A stretch of 64,000 nucleotides of DNA from Aliicoccus persicus (lineage in GTDB: Bacteria; Bacillota; Bacilli; Staphylococcales; Salinicoccaceae). The notes below the pieces were generated by a model. That model had not been told where the DNA came from, did not search any database, and saw only the letters and a program-made list of their open reading frames with translations. This document shows, piece after piece, positions 43,201 to 51,985 of the stretch. The stretch is taken from assembly GCF_900110815.1 (NCBI RefSeq), contig NZ_FOIT01000002.1, positions 103,825 through 167,824 on the forward strand, given 5' to 3'. The position numbers and the translations under genes were made by a program. Positions within the stretch are counted from its first letter, which is position 1. Every line of letters starts with the position of its first letter.

Positions 43201-43240
43201 AATAAGCACAGGCTTTGATTTTCAAAGTCTGTGCTTATTA
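43201..43240. terminator. Bidirectional intrinsic terminator
   Basis: AATAAGCACAGGCTTTGA pairs with TCAAAGTCTGTGCTTATT (one G-U), with T-rich flanks, between convergent genes. Confidence 0.88.
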
Positions 43241-43250
43241 TTTGGATTAT

Positions 43251-44408
43251 TTAATTCAATTGTACTTTACTTCCGTTTCTTGCCACTTCTATAAACATTT
43301 TAAAACCTTTCTCAAATACATCCTCGAGCAACTTGAATTTAGGATGATGATGGTTATAGTCATAACCAGGCGCTTTTGCACCAATAAATGCATAGCATGA
43401 CGGCACTCTATTGCTAAATGCACTAAAGTCTTCCCCACCCATCATCGGTCGTTCACTGACGAGTTCTCCCGGGAAATGTTCTTCTACAATAGACCGGACA
43501 TAGTCAGTGACCTGTTCATTATTCATAACAGAGTCATAACCATCTGTGTATTTTAACGTATAGTCATAACCGAGTGATTTGAGTTGTTCTAAGTTTTTCT
43601 CGAGTAGTTCTTTAACTAACTGACGATCTTCTTGACGCAGTGTTCTGACAGAACCGCCGAGAAACACTTTGCTAGGTATTACATTTTCTGAACCGACATT
43701 ACCTGCATTAAATACTGTGTTTGACACGACAACCGGATTAAAAGGATCAGCATGCCGAGAGACAATGGTCTGGATGTTATTGATAAACTGCGTACTTGCA
43801 ACAATCGGATCAAGATTTAGTTGTGGTGTACTTGCGTGACCACCATGCCCTATGATCTCGATATGGTATAAGTCCGAGTTAGCGCTTGCGTGATCATATT
43901 TAACGTCAATATCACCGTAATTAGTTAATGTCCAATAGTGGTGACCATAGATAAAAGAAAAGTCATCAAAGTATCCCGTATCTACCATTTCACGTGCCCC
44001 ACCTGGAATAAGCTCTTCAGCATGTTGGAATATGCCGACGATTTCATTATCAAATGCTTCGATATAATCGTTGATATACCATAATGCGCCGAGTAATGTT
44101 GCTGTATGTCCATCATGACCACATGCATGCATCGCACCTTTATTTAATGATTTATAGTCCACATCAGCCTCTTCTTCTATAGGTAATGCATCGATATCTG
44201 CACGCAGACCAATCTTCTTACCCTTTCCTTTATTGAAAATAGCAACGGCACTTGTATCTGTAATCGATTCAATCGTACAGTTCTCCATCTGTTCAAGAAT
44301 GCCTTTAATATACTTAATCGTTTCAAATTCTTTGAAAGATACTTCAGGGTGCTGGTGTAAATATCGTCTGTATTTAATGACTCTCTCTTTATAATTCTTG
44401 TAACTCAT
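43251..44408 (-). CDS. M20-family metallo-amidohydrolase
   Basis: A 385-aa hydrolase of the amidohydrolase/aminoacylase branch of M20. It has RRYLHQHPEVSFKEFETIKY at the N-terminus, HACGHDGHTATL as metal site, QHAEELIPGGA with the catalytic Glu and MGGEDFSAFSNRVP near the end. It removes acyl or amino-acid groups from amides such as N-acetyl amino acids, indole conjugates or dipeptides; substrate unknown. It converges with the YfcC transporter gene and may act on what that carrier imports. Confidence 0.9.
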   Translation of the reverse strand: MSYKNYKERVIKYRRYLHQHPEVSFKEFETIKYIKGILEQMENCTIESITDTSAVAIFNKGKGKKIGLRADIDALPIEEEADVDYKSLNKGAMHACGHDGHTATLLGALWYINDYIEAFDNEIVGIFQHAEELIPGGAREMVDTGYFDDFSFIYGHHYWTLTNYGDIDVKYDHASANSDLYHIEIIGHGGHASTPQLNLDPIVASTQFINNIQTIVSRHADPFNPVVVSNTVFNAGNVGSENVIPSKVFLGGSVRTLRQEDRQLVKELLEKNLEQLKSLGYDYTLKYTDGYDSVMNNEQVTDYVRSIVEEHFPGELVSERPMMGGEDFSAFSNRVPSCYAFIGAKAPGYDYNHHHPKFKLLEDVFEKGFKMFIEVARNGSKVQLN

Positions 44409-44485
44409 AGTAAATTCCTACCTTTTTGAAAAGATTAAACATTACAACGTTATATTGCATACCATTATAATGCTGTCGTTTGTTC

Positions 44486-45730
44486 TTAGCTATATATCAT
44501 CTCTTTTATTTTACGTATTTCAACGGCATAAATAGAATTCATCAGTGGACCCAAATCATTTTCTACAATCATAATTTCTTGTTTTGCTTCTTCTATTCGA
44601 CCGACTTTATACAATGATAGTGCATAGACAAGTGTTCGTACTTTCAAATCAATACGGTCAATTGGATGTAACGCGATTTTGAAAGTATAGAGACTTCTAT
44701 CGAAGTGTTCGAGGACAAATTCGTAATTACCTTGTAAGTACTCTATTTCCAAATCTAAACTCTTAAGGGTAAGTTTGAGATACTCTACTTTTCCAGTATC
44801 ATTACTGACGAATGTATCAATTGTATCCATTGATCTTTCTTTGTATGCGAGTAGTTTTTCAACAATGTCATCCGGTTGTTCAATTAATGAATACTTTGAG
44901 TAAAGCGTATCTTCATATCGAAATTCTATTTCTCTCACAGGATCCGGCGAAAACTCTAGAAATTTCTTTACTTTACTGACATATTCTAGCTTTTTATCGT
45001 CCTCATCAACATAGGTATAGTACAGTGCCATGATACGGATTGCATCAAGATAATGTTGGAACTGTAACGTTTCAAAGGATAATGCTTCAATTCTCTCTGA
45101 ACTTTCTACAAACAAAGCGTGATTTTCTACTGCAGACGCTAGAATTGATTCAATATACAGATATGAGAGTTCGATTTTTGAATCATGCTGTTTGAATGAT
45201 AATATCTCTTCTTTGTGCTGTTGTAACGTGCGCAATGCGTCTTCATACTCCAATGAGTATAGTTTTGACGAGGCATGATCAATCAGCTCTCTCATCGCTA
45301 GATGTCTCAGTCCATTTTCTATTAGTCGTTTGTAAATGGTTTGGTGTAAGTTGTCTGCTTCTACATGCTGCTGATTAAGTCTATAGTAGTATCGCAACAT
45401 TGATAATAAAAAAAGACCTTTGTCATTTGTGAAGATTCGATCTTTGTTTGGCAAGATTTTCTCTTCGATTTCATCATAAGGGAACTTTAAAAAATAGTCC
45501 TTGAAATGTTCAGCCATCTCTTCAGTCCATGCCTCATCCCCTTCCTGTGTTAAATAGAACACAGAAACTCCCAACTTGTTAGCGATCTTTTGCAATGTTT
45601 CTATTGACGGCAATGTTTTATCGTTTTCGATTAAACTTAATGTCCCTTTTGTGAGATAGCCATCAATCAATTCAGACTGAGTCATTTTTTTTTGTTTTCG
45701 TAATGATTTTATACGATTTCCGAGTGACAT
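44486..45730 (-). CDS. XRE-family regulator with TPR-like C-terminal domain (copy 2)
   Basis: Paralogue of the regulator at 2200-3447, 414 aa, aligning end to end (MSLGNRIKSLRKQKKMTQ, GTLSLIENDKTLPSIETLQKIANKLGVSVFYL, then matching TPR-like repeats). The recognition-helix region differs from copy 1, in keeping with a different operator. It is divergent from the MFS gene, with paired palindromes in the shared spacer (45753-45769 and 45817-45833). GGAG precedes the ATG. It is probably an autoregulated repressor of the MFS exporter; the inducer is unknown. Confidence 0.86.
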   Translation of the reverse strand: MSLGNRIKSLRKQKKMTQSELIDGYLTKGTLSLIENDKTLPSIETLQKIANKLGVSVFYLTQEGDEAWTEEMAEHFKDYFLKFPYDEIEEKILPNKDRIFTNDKGLFLLSMLRYYYRLNQQHVEADNLHQTIYKRLIENGLRHLAMRELIDHASSKLYSLEYEDALRTLQQHKEEILSFKQHDSKIELSYLYIESILASAVENHALFVESSERIEALSFETLQFQHYLDAIRIMALYYTYVDEDDKKLEYVSKVKKFLEFSPDPVREIEFRYEDTLYSKYSLIEQPDDIVEKLLAYKERSMDTIDTFVSNDTGKVEYLKLTLKSLDLEIEYLQGNYEFVLEHFDRSLYTFKIALHPIDRIDLKVRTLVYALSLYKVGRIEEAKQEIMIVENDLGPLMNSIYAVEIRKIKEMIYS

Positions 45731-45752
45731 TATTTCAACTCCATCCTATTTA

Positions 45753-45769
45753 GTTTGATTATACCAAAC
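45753..45769. promoter_or_regulatory. Operator-like palindrome O1 of module 2
   Basis: GTTTGATTATACCAAAC, an imperfect 17-bp palindrome. Its partner lies 64 bp away. It replaces the AA/TT step of module 1 (GTTTAATT) with GA at the fifth base and CC/TC in the other arm. Confidence 0.65.
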
Positions 45770-45775
45770 TTTATC

Positions 45776-45804
45776 TTGACATCCAATTATACTTTTGACA
45801 TACT
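45776..45804 (+). promoter_or_regulatory. Promoter of the MFS gene
   Basis: TTGACA (45776-45781), 17 bp, CATACT (45799-45804). A perfect -35 with a weak -10, flanked by the two operator palindromes as in module 1. Confidence 0.5.
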
Positions 45805-45816
45805 TATAAGCATAAA

Positions 45817-45833
45817 GTTTGATTGTATCAAAC
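45817..45833. promoter_or_regulatory. Operator-like palindrome O2 of module 2
   Basis: GTTTGATTGTATCAAAC, palindromic except the centre, just after the -10 of the MFS promoter. It differs from O1 of this module at two bases. Confidence 0.65.
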
Positions 45834-45848
45834 AAACGAGGTGAAATT

Positions 45849-47165
45849 ATGATTTTTGACAGAAATGTACCAGTTCAAGAGCGTGTTAACTTCCTATTCT
45901 ACATATTGAGTCGCTTTATTTTAACTGCAGGAAATTATATTTACCTGTTCGCAGTTTCCTACTTTATTTTGTATGAAACAGGTTCTGCATTTTACTTCTC
46001 AATAAACTTAGCGATTTCCGTTGTTGTCTCTCTTATATTACTACCCTTTGCTGGTTTAATTAGTGATTTAGGAAATAAGAGAAAGACAATTATTACTGGT
46101 GAATGGCTGTTTGCTGGTGTAATTATCGGGCTTTTTGCCTATACACAAATCGTAGAAGTATCATTAATCGCCATTTATATAACGACGTTATTAACGAGCT
46201 TAATCAGTCCTTTTGTTTCTAATACATTCCAAGCAGCGATAACAGAAATGTTCCATAAAGCACGCATACAAAAGGTCATGGGATATACACAGAGTATTTT
46301 ATCGGCAGTGCCTATCTTAGGGCCTGTGCTCGGTGGTGTATTATTCGGACTCTTAGGATTTCAAGGCATCGTTATCATCTTCATGATTGCGACGATATTC
46401 TCAGCTGCTATTAACTTACTGGTAAAATTCGATCTATATTACGATAAAGCAAATTATGAGACGGATGATGAATCAATTGATGGTGCAGTCAACAAGTTCA
46501 AACGAGATGTCAGCCAAGGATTTTCATTTTTATTTAAAAGTGATGTATTCAAATCAATACTGATAACAGTATCTCTAATTAATATATTTGTCGGTCCGAT
46601 TTCAGTATTCCCAGAAATTATGATGATTGTAGAGCTTGGATTTGAGCCAGAAACTCTCGGTTTAGTAAATGCACTTGCTGGTATTGGTGTGCTTGTTGCT
46701 GGTGTAACAATCGCGAACATGAAAAGTTTCAAGAATCCCCTACTACAAGTCAAATTTGGCATTATTATTTTAGGTACCCTCTATTTCATCTATGCATTGC
46801 CAATTTATATTGATATGCAAGTATGGATGAGCTTTGTCTACATCGCATGTGTTGGTTTTACAATTATCGTGACTTTGCAGTTTATCAATGTACCTGCGGG
46901 GATATTTCTTCAAAAATGTATTCCACAACATATTAAGGGGCGAGCGCTAAGCGCATTTAATATGTTTGCAATGAGTTTAAGTCCAATTGGTACGATACTA
47001 TATGGTGTGCTCTATGACACGGGCATGTATGCCACTGTAAATATAGTAAGTGGAGCCGCACTAATCTTAGTCGTTGTATTAACGCTGAGATCAACAGTGA
47101 TTAAGCGTGCTAGAGACTTAAATGCACAAGTAGATGCTGAAATAGAAGCAGCTAAGGAAGTATAG
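45849..47165 (+). CDS. MFS transporter, MefA/NreB-like exporter
   Basis: A 438-aa major facilitator protein with about twelve helices. It lacks a strong antiporter motif, but LLPFAGLISDLGNKRKTII is the loop 2-3 signature and GVLYDTGMYATVNIVSGAAL closes the domain. The overall pattern resembles the macrolide-efflux MefA branch. Substrate is unknown. ATG 45849 has GAGGTG 6 bases upstream; the longer frame starts inside the operator. It is controlled by the divergent XRE-TPR regulator. Confidence 0.85.
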   Translation: MIFDRNVPVQERVNFLFYILSRFILTAGNYIYLFAVSYFILYETGSAFYFSINLAISVVVSLILLPFAGLISDLGNKRKTIITGEWLFAGVIIGLFAYTQIVEVSLIAIYITTLLTSLISPFVSNTFQAAITEMFHKARIQKVMGYTQSILSAVPILGPVLGGVLFGLLGFQGIVIIFMIATIFSAAINLLVKFDLYYDKANYETDDESIDGAVNKFKRDVSQGFSFLFKSDVFKSILITVSLINIFVGPISVFPEIMMIVELGFEPETLGLVNALAGIGVLVAGVTIANMKSFKNPLLQVKFGIIILGTLYFIYALPIYIDMQVWMSFVYIACVGFTIIVTLQFINVPAGIFLQKCIPQHIKGRALSAFNMFAMSLSPIGTILYGVLYDTGMYATVNIVSGAALILVVVLTLRSTVIKRARDLNAQVDAEIEAAKEV

Positions 47166-47173
47166 ATTATATA

Positions 47174-47206
47174 AAATTTCCTCTACAAGCTCTGTAGAGG
47201 AAATTT
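47174..47206. terminator. Intrinsic terminator after the MFS gene
   Basis: AAATTTCCTCTACA pairs exactly with TGTAGAGGAAATTT around a short loop. Confidence 0.82.
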
Positions 47207-47210
47207 AAAG

Positions 47211-47490
47211 TTTGGAATATTTCTCCATATTTGCAACTAAACGTACAGCAATTTCGTGCCGTTCTAAACGCTCAAATTCATCAGGAATTTCATCGAAAGC
47301 AATTTCAGTTACAGAGGTTTTACACTACCATCTGTGAATAACTCATAGATTTCAGTGATATCTTGTGGGTTACCACCGTTACTACCGACTACAGTTACTT
47401 GTTTAGTAATCATAGAAGAAAAGTTTAAAGTTGTATCAAGTTTACCCATACCTACCAATATAACTTTACCTTGACCTTTCATGAATAAAT
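47211..47490 (-). pseudogene. Fragment of a zinc-type alcohol dehydrogenase gene
   Basis: On the minus strand a frame reads GKVILVGMGKLDTTLNFSSM, then ITKQVTVVGSNGGNPQDITE and FTDGSVKP. After a one-base frame change it continues VTEIAFDEIPDEFERLERHE and VRLVANMEKYSK. This matches the C-terminal third of zinc-dependent medium-chain alcohol dehydrogenases. The N-terminal two-thirds, with the zinc sites, is absent. Confidence 0.75.
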
Positions 47491-47567
47491 CTTCCCAATA
47501 ATAAAAGTTTCCATATTTAATTATCTCGGTAATATTATGGTATAGTACTAGTAACTAATATTGAGGA

Positions 47568-47720
47568 GGAATACTTATGTACTTTATGAGAATTTGGAAC
47601 AGACGTAATGCCCAATAATTAAATAATTATTAATACGTCTAGAACTAAATTTTCTCAACGGGATAAGTATGTCCTTTTTTAATAACACACTTGAGAGATG
47701 GTCTAGGACTGTCTTTTTTT
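47568..47720 (+). promoter_or_regulatory. Attenuator of the first ABC-F gene
   Basis: Possible pairings: leader ribosome site and start (47568-47578) with 47663-47674, followed by six T; leader codons GAGAATTTGG and AGACG (47588-47605) with CGTCT and CTAAATTTTCTC (47636-47656); and TCTAGAAC...TTCTCAA (47638-47658) with TTGAGAGATGGTCTAGGA (47691-47708), followed by seven T at 47714-47720. The second and third compete, so a ribosome paused early on the leader would favour readthrough. Pairing is seen by eye, energies not computed. Confidence 0.6.
47577..47618 (+). CDS. Leader peptide of the first ABC-F gene
   Basis: A 13-codon frame, MYFMRIWNRRNAQ, with a strong ribosome site GAGGAGGA 6 bases upstream and a -10-like TATAGT about 35 bp before. 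It starts about 190 bp before the ABC-F start and is embedded in alternative RNA hairpins with two T runs downstream. Short leaders of this kind control antibiotic-inducible ABC-F genes by ribosome stalling. Confidence 0.65.
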   Translation: MYFMRIWNRRNAQ

Positions 47721-47763
47721 GTTGTGAAAATTTGTTCTAAGCATGTTTAAGGAGTGCTTTAGA

Positions 47764-49218
47764 ATGAATCAATGTACTGTAAAGTTAAAGAATGTGAAAA
47801 AAGTCTATGAAGGAAGAACACTATTTAAGATCGATGAACTATCCGCATACATTGGAGATAAAATAGCAATAATAGGTAATAATGGTGCCGGTAAATCAAC
47901 GTTACTCAAAATCATTAATAACGATATAACGCCCGATTCAGGAGACGTTATGATCGATGAATCGTTTAACTATTTACCACAGATCGCAGAGCCTAGTTTT
48001 ATAGATGAGACGATTGATTTTGAGCTATTAAGTCGTTTTAATGTACCAAATAATAAGCAACTAAGTGGTGGAGAACAAACAAAATTAAGAATTATAGAAG
48101 CGATCAGCACATATAAAATGGGTTTGTTATTGGACGAACCGACAACTCATCTAGATAAAGACAGCATTGACCTTGTGATAGAACAACTAGAATATTATTA
48201 CGGCACATTAATTTTTGTCAGTCATGATCGCCACTTTATAAATAAAATAGCGAATAAGATATGGGAAGTTAAAGAAGGCAAGCTTAATGTTTTTAACGGT
48301 AATTATGACGAATTTTTAGAAAAGAAAGAATTAGAGAAAAAGACTCTGGAAGCTAAATCAGAAACGATACAAAAAGAACGTGCACGGCTAACGAATGCAG
48401 CATCTAAGCAACAGGCATATGCGAATAAGATGAGTAACTACAATAAGAGTCAAGCAAAGTCACATAACGTCGGTCGCCTTGCTCAATCAAAGCAAAAGGA
48501 CACTGTTCAAAAGAACGCACATAAGAAAGCAAAAGCAATAGAAAGTCGAATCGAACAACTTGAGGAAGTCGACTTACCAGAAGAGATGCGTACGATTAAG
48601 TTTCCGATAAAGCAATCTGAAGTGATTCATAATAAGTTTCCGATTATCGCTCAAGATCTGTCCATAGTACGAGGAGAAAAACTATTATTAGAGAACACAT
48701 CTTTTCAATTCCCATTCGGAAAAACGATCGCAATAACTGGTCCAAATGGAGCTGGGAAATCATCACTACTTCACGAAATTATGAATAACGACGATATAGA
48801 AAAATCTCCAAAACTGAATATCATTACGTATAAACAGATGGATTATAAAATAGGTTCAACTGAATCTGTTTTATTCTATGTAATGGAAGCTTCGGGACAA
48901 GAAGAACCACTTGTGAGATCAGTACTGGATAGACTTAATTTTAATCAGACAGAGCTGAATAAGTCAGTTAGCGATATAAGTGGTGGAGAAGCGACACGAC
49001 TGACGTTAGCTTTGTTATTCCTCAAGCATTCTAACGTTATAATATTAGATGAGCCAACGAATTTTATCGATATAACGACAATTAATGCACTAGAAGATTT
49101 TATTAAAGGTTATCAAGGTATGATAATATTAGTTTCTCATGATAGAGCATTTGTGGATAATGTTGCGGATGTTATCTATACAATAGAAGATAAGAAACTA
49201 AAATTAGTTAAAAATTAA
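47764..49218 (+). CDS. ABC-F ribosome-protection ATPase (Lsa/Vga/Msr-like), first copy
   Basis: A 484-aa soluble protein with two ATPase domains and no membrane part: Walker A GNNGAGKSTLL and GPNGAGKSSLL, signatures LSGGEQTKLR and ISGGEATRLT, Walker B LLLDEPTTHLD and IILDEPTNFID. The linker is long and charged (about 190-270), as in ABC-F proteins that push macrolides, lincosamides, streptogramins or pleuromutilins off the ribosome. ATG 47764 follows AAGGAG. A leader peptide and attenuator precede it. The GNAT gene follows 24 bp downstream. The antibiotic class cannot be read from sequence. Confidence 0.88.
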   Translation: MNQCTVKLKNVKKVYEGRTLFKIDELSAYIGDKIAIIGNNGAGKSTLLKIINNDITPDSGDVMIDESFNYLPQIAEPSFIDETIDFELLSRFNVPNNKQLSGGEQTKLRIIEAISTYKMGLLLDEPTTHLDKDSIDLVIEQLEYYYGTLIFVSHDRHFINKIANKIWEVKEGKLNVFNGNYDEFLEKKELEKKTLEAKSETIQKERARLTNAASKQQAYANKMSNYNKSQAKSHNVGRLAQSKQKDTVQKNAHKKAKAIESRIEQLEEVDLPEEMRTIKFPIKQSEVIHNKFPIIAQDLSIVRGEKLLLENTSFQFPFGKTIAITGPNGAGKSSLLHEIMNNDDIEKSPKLNIITYKQMDYKIGSTESVLFYVMEASGQEEPLVRSVLDRLNFNQTELNKSVSDISGGEATRLTLALLFLKHSNVIILDEPTNFIDITTINALEDFIKGYQGMIILVSHDRAFVDNVADVIYTIEDKKLKLVKN

Positions 49219-49242
49219 TTCAAATCTAGAGGTGGGATGACA

Positions 49243-50103
49243 ATGAATTTTGTAAAGGGTTATCCAATAGACAAGTTAGTTGATTATATTGCTGAGTTAA
49301 GTAATGAAAATAAACATCGGATCGAATATATGGATAATCATCCAGATAGTATTCGATTTGAAATCGAGCACATCGCAATAGATAATCCTGAAATAGAAAC
49401 GGTTTATGTTGCAGAAGAAGATGGTGAGATAGAATGTCTTTTTATATTTGATGCGAGTGGTGCACACACGGAGGTTATTGGTCCCTTTACAAAAGGTTAT
49501 GATATTGCGATGATGCAAAAACTTTTTGCTTTTGCACTAGGTCATCTAATCGCTCACATGAAATATTTAGAGTTCGCTATCAATGGAGATAACGCCGTTG
49601 CATTGTTGTTCGTAGAAGAGATTGGTGCTGTATTATACGAAGAAAATTATGTCTTAGTCCTGCCAAGAGAATCTTACAAAATGAATGATGCTCCACAAGT
49701 GAGTGTGATGGAGGAACATGAGTTAGATTCTGTTGAACAACTATTTGGACGAGTTTTTCCAGATTATCGTTTTAATTATTATCCAGAGACTGATGTTGAA
49801 GAACATTTAGTACAAGTCACTCATAACGATGAAAATAACGTTATAGGATTTATACACACAGTTGTTAAAGAAGAATTCAATGATGGTTTGATTAGTTACT
49901 TAGGCGTCGATGAAAGAGCTAGAAATCAAGGATTAGGTAGTGAACTCATGAATGCGGGTTTAAAAATTATCTTTCAACATGACGATATAACGGAAGCATA
50001 TTTACGCATCGATGTTAATGATATGATTACAGAAAAGTTTTATGAAAATTTTGGTTTTGAAACATCTATTCACACAAAAATATATCGATTAAAATTAATA
50101 TAG
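49243..50103 (+). CDS. GNAT-family N-acetyltransferase between two ABC-F genes
   Basis: A 286-aa protein whose C-terminal half (about 150-286) is a GNAT domain: EFNDGLISYLGVDERARNQGLGSELM holds the acetyl-CoA loop and FYENFGFE the final motif. The N-terminal half has weaker GNAT-like strands, suggesting a tandem fold. ATG 49243 has GAGGTGGG 6 bases upstream; ATG 49237 touches it. Placed 24 bp after the ABC-F gene, it is probably on the same inducible transcript. Acetylation of an antibiotic or a ribosome factor is possible but unproven. Confidence 0.8.
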   Translation: MNFVKGYPIDKLVDYIAELSNENKHRIEYMDNHPDSIRFEIEHIAIDNPEIETVYVAEEDGEIECLFIFDASGAHTEVIGPFTKGYDIAMMQKLFAFALGHLIAHMKYLEFAINGDNAVALLFVEEIGAVLYEENYVLVLPRESYKMNDAPQVSVMEEHELDSVEQLFGRVFPDYRFNYYPETDVEEHLVQVTHNDENNVIGFIHTVVKEEFNDGLISYLGVDERARNQGLGSELMNAGLKIIFQHDDITEAYLRIDVNDMITEKFYENFGFETSIHTKIYRLKLI

Positions 50104-50174
50104 TGTCGGTAGAAACGATATATAATACAACGTTATATAGATATGCATTAGCATGTTACAATGCATCATGATTC

Positions 50175-50203
50175 TTTACAATAAAATCTGTTGATGTTAT
50201 ATT
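50175..50203 (+). promoter_or_regulatory. Promoter of the second ABC-F gene
   Basis: TTTACA (50175-50180), exactly 17 bp, TATATT (50198-50203). It gives an untranslated leader of about 205 bases containing a small reading frame and attenuator. Confidence 0.65.
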
Positions 50204-50273
50204 AATTCCAACAAAACGAAAGTGGTGAACTGCAGGGATATGTACAATTAATTCTTATTCAACCAAAAGACAA

Positions 50274-50336
50274 ATGAATGCACAAAAGTCGCTATATTTA
50301 TTTAGTGTGCGAAAAATTTGTCAGAATAAGGATTAG
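50274..50336 (+). CDS. Candidate leader peptide of the second ABC-F gene
   Basis: A 20-codon frame, MNAQKSLYLFSVRKICQNKD. Its codons for CQNK cover GTCAGAATAAGG (50320-50331), the arm that forms the anti-terminator, so translating it would block that structure. The ribosome site is weak. An overlapping 30-codon frame from ATG 50278 crosses the same arm and is the alternative leader. Upstream GTG 50227 gives an 8-codon frame. Confidence 0.45.
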   Translation: MNAQKSLYLFSVRKICQNKD

Positions 50337-50417
50337 TTTAAGTATTTCTATATTTAAATTCACTCGCTGAGTTTATTTTCTATACCCTTATTCTGACTAT
50401 GAATAGGGGTATTTTTT
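50320..50417 (+). terminator. Attenuator (anti-terminator/terminator pair) before the second ABC-F gene
   Basis: GTCAGAATAAGG (50320-50331) is exactly complementary to CCTTATTCTGAC (50386-50397). The latter overlaps the 5' arm of a terminator, ATACCCTTATTC (50382-50393) with GAATAGGGGTAT (50401-50412), followed by six T directly before the ATG at 50418. The two structures cannot coexist. The terminator also buries the ribosome site (AGGGG). Seen directly; regulation is inferred. Confidence 0.82.
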
Positions 50418-51908
50418 ATGCTAGTAATTAAAAATCAAGTATTTGAAATTCAAGGTGAACCATTATTTGAAATGCCACAAGTTCTAATCAATCAGCCAAC
50501 GATTATTGGTCTTGTTGGTAAGAATGGAAGCGGTAAGACGACATTATTGAAACATATTGAAGATACTATAGATGATGCAAGACTGATTGAACAGATTAAA
50601 CCAAAGACGGCTGATCGAAGTGGTGGAGAGGTAACGAAGGAATATTTGCTCGATGCGATGAACTCTCTTTCGAGTATTTTACTCTTGGATGAACCGACGA
50701 CTCACTTAGATGAAAATAATAGAGATTGGTTAATCCAGAAAATAAAGCGATTACCGAGTATTGTAATTATAACATCACATGATCGATATTTTTTAGATGC
50801 AGTTGTTAAAAAGATATGGGCAATCGATGATGACAAGTTAGAAGCATATGATGGAAATTACACCCATTATAAAGAAGTGTTAGAGCATAGAAAAAAAAGA
50901 CATGAAGAAGAATATCGTCAGTATATCAATGAGAAAAATGAAATAGAAAAGAAAATAGCGCGTAAGAGAGACCAAGCATCAAGATCTAATGTGGCACCAG
51001 GTTCTTATGATCATGGTGATGATGGTTCTAGTCCTTACTTCAATAAAGTACAGAAGAAATTGTTTAAATCTGCCAAGGCTTTTGAGTCAAGAATGGACCG
51101 ACTAGAGGAAGTGGATCAACCAGATAAAGTGCGAGAGGTTCGTTTTTATAATCACGATGCAACACAGTTCGGAAAGAAATTTGTATTGCGTTATGAAGGC
51201 GATGTAACGGTGGGGGAACGTCTTTTAATACATGATGCGAAGCTATTTATACGAAATCACGAAAAGGTCGCTATAACGGGGCCAAATGGTTCTGGTAAAA
51301 CGACATTGCTCAAAAAAGTGCTCAGTAAAAATGATCATATAAACGTCGGATACTTCCATCAACAACTCGAAAGTTTAGATACCGAGAAATCTATAATGGA
51401 GAATGTCCAAGAAGATAGCTTGTATGACGCAACTACGATTCGAACGATGTTATCACGATTAAATATAAAAGGAGACAAAGTGTTTGAGCAGGTGAAGTGG
51501 ATATCTGGTGGTGAACGTATTAAAGTACAGCTCGTTAAAGTATTAGTAGGGGCATGCGATGTACTTGTACTGGATGAACCAACTAACTTTCTCGATATAG
51601 ATGCTGTCGAAGCATTGGAGAGTATGCTTGAACACTATCCAAACACAGTTATTGTTATATCTCATGATAGACGCTTTATAGATAACATATGTACGCTTGA
51701 GTTTAAAATAGTAGATAAGGCACTTGTAGATCAGTCAATGGCGGTTAATGATAGTAGTGATGATGCAAATGAGCTATTAATAATAGAAAATAAAATATCA
51801 CAGGTACTCAGCGACTTATCAGTTGAAGCCACTCCAGAACTAGAAGAAGAATTCCAAAAATTAGTGAAGTTAAAGCGGGAGATAAGCGATATTGGTAAAA
51901 ATTACTAG
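50418..51908 (+). CDS. ABC-F ribosome-protection ATPase, second copy
   Basis: A 496-aa soluble ATPase with two ABC domains: Walker A GKNGSGKTTLL and GPNGSGKTTLL, signatures RSGGEVTKEYL and ISGGERIKVQL, Walker B LLLDEPTTHLD and LVLDEPTNFLD. The charged linker (about 165-245) includes a GSYDHGDDGSSPYFNK insertion. The first domain is unusually short between Walker A and signature. It is clearly diverged from the copy at 47764, so it is not a recent duplicate. The ATG lies 5 bases after a terminator stem that contains the ribosome site. Antibiotic target class is unknown. Confidence 0.87.
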   Translation: MLVIKNQVFEIQGEPLFEMPQVLINQPTIIGLVGKNGSGKTTLLKHIEDTIDDARLIEQIKPKTADRSGGEVTKEYLLDAMNSLSSILLLDEPTTHLDENNRDWLIQKIKRLPSIVIITSHDRYFLDAVVKKIWAIDDDKLEAYDGNYTHYKEVLEHRKKRHEEEYRQYINEKNEIEKKIARKRDQASRSNVAPGSYDHGDDGSSPYFNKVQKKLFKSAKAFESRMDRLEEVDQPDKVREVRFYNHDATQFGKKFVLRYEGDVTVGERLLIHDAKLFIRNHEKVAITGPNGSGKTTLLKKVLSKNDHINVGYFHQQLESLDTEKSIMENVQEDSLYDATTIRTMLSRLNIKGDKVFEQVKWISGGERIKVQLVKVLVGACDVLVLDEPTNFLDIDAVEALESMLEHYPNTVIVISHDRRFIDNICTLEFKIVDKALVDQSMAVNDSSDDANELLIIENKISQVLSDLSVEATPELEEEFQKLVKLKREISDIGKNY

Positions 51909-51985
51909 TAATAAATCTTCACTTTATCCCTTTAATCATAAATTTATTGGGTATAGATTGAGTATCATAACCTTGGAGGGCTATA

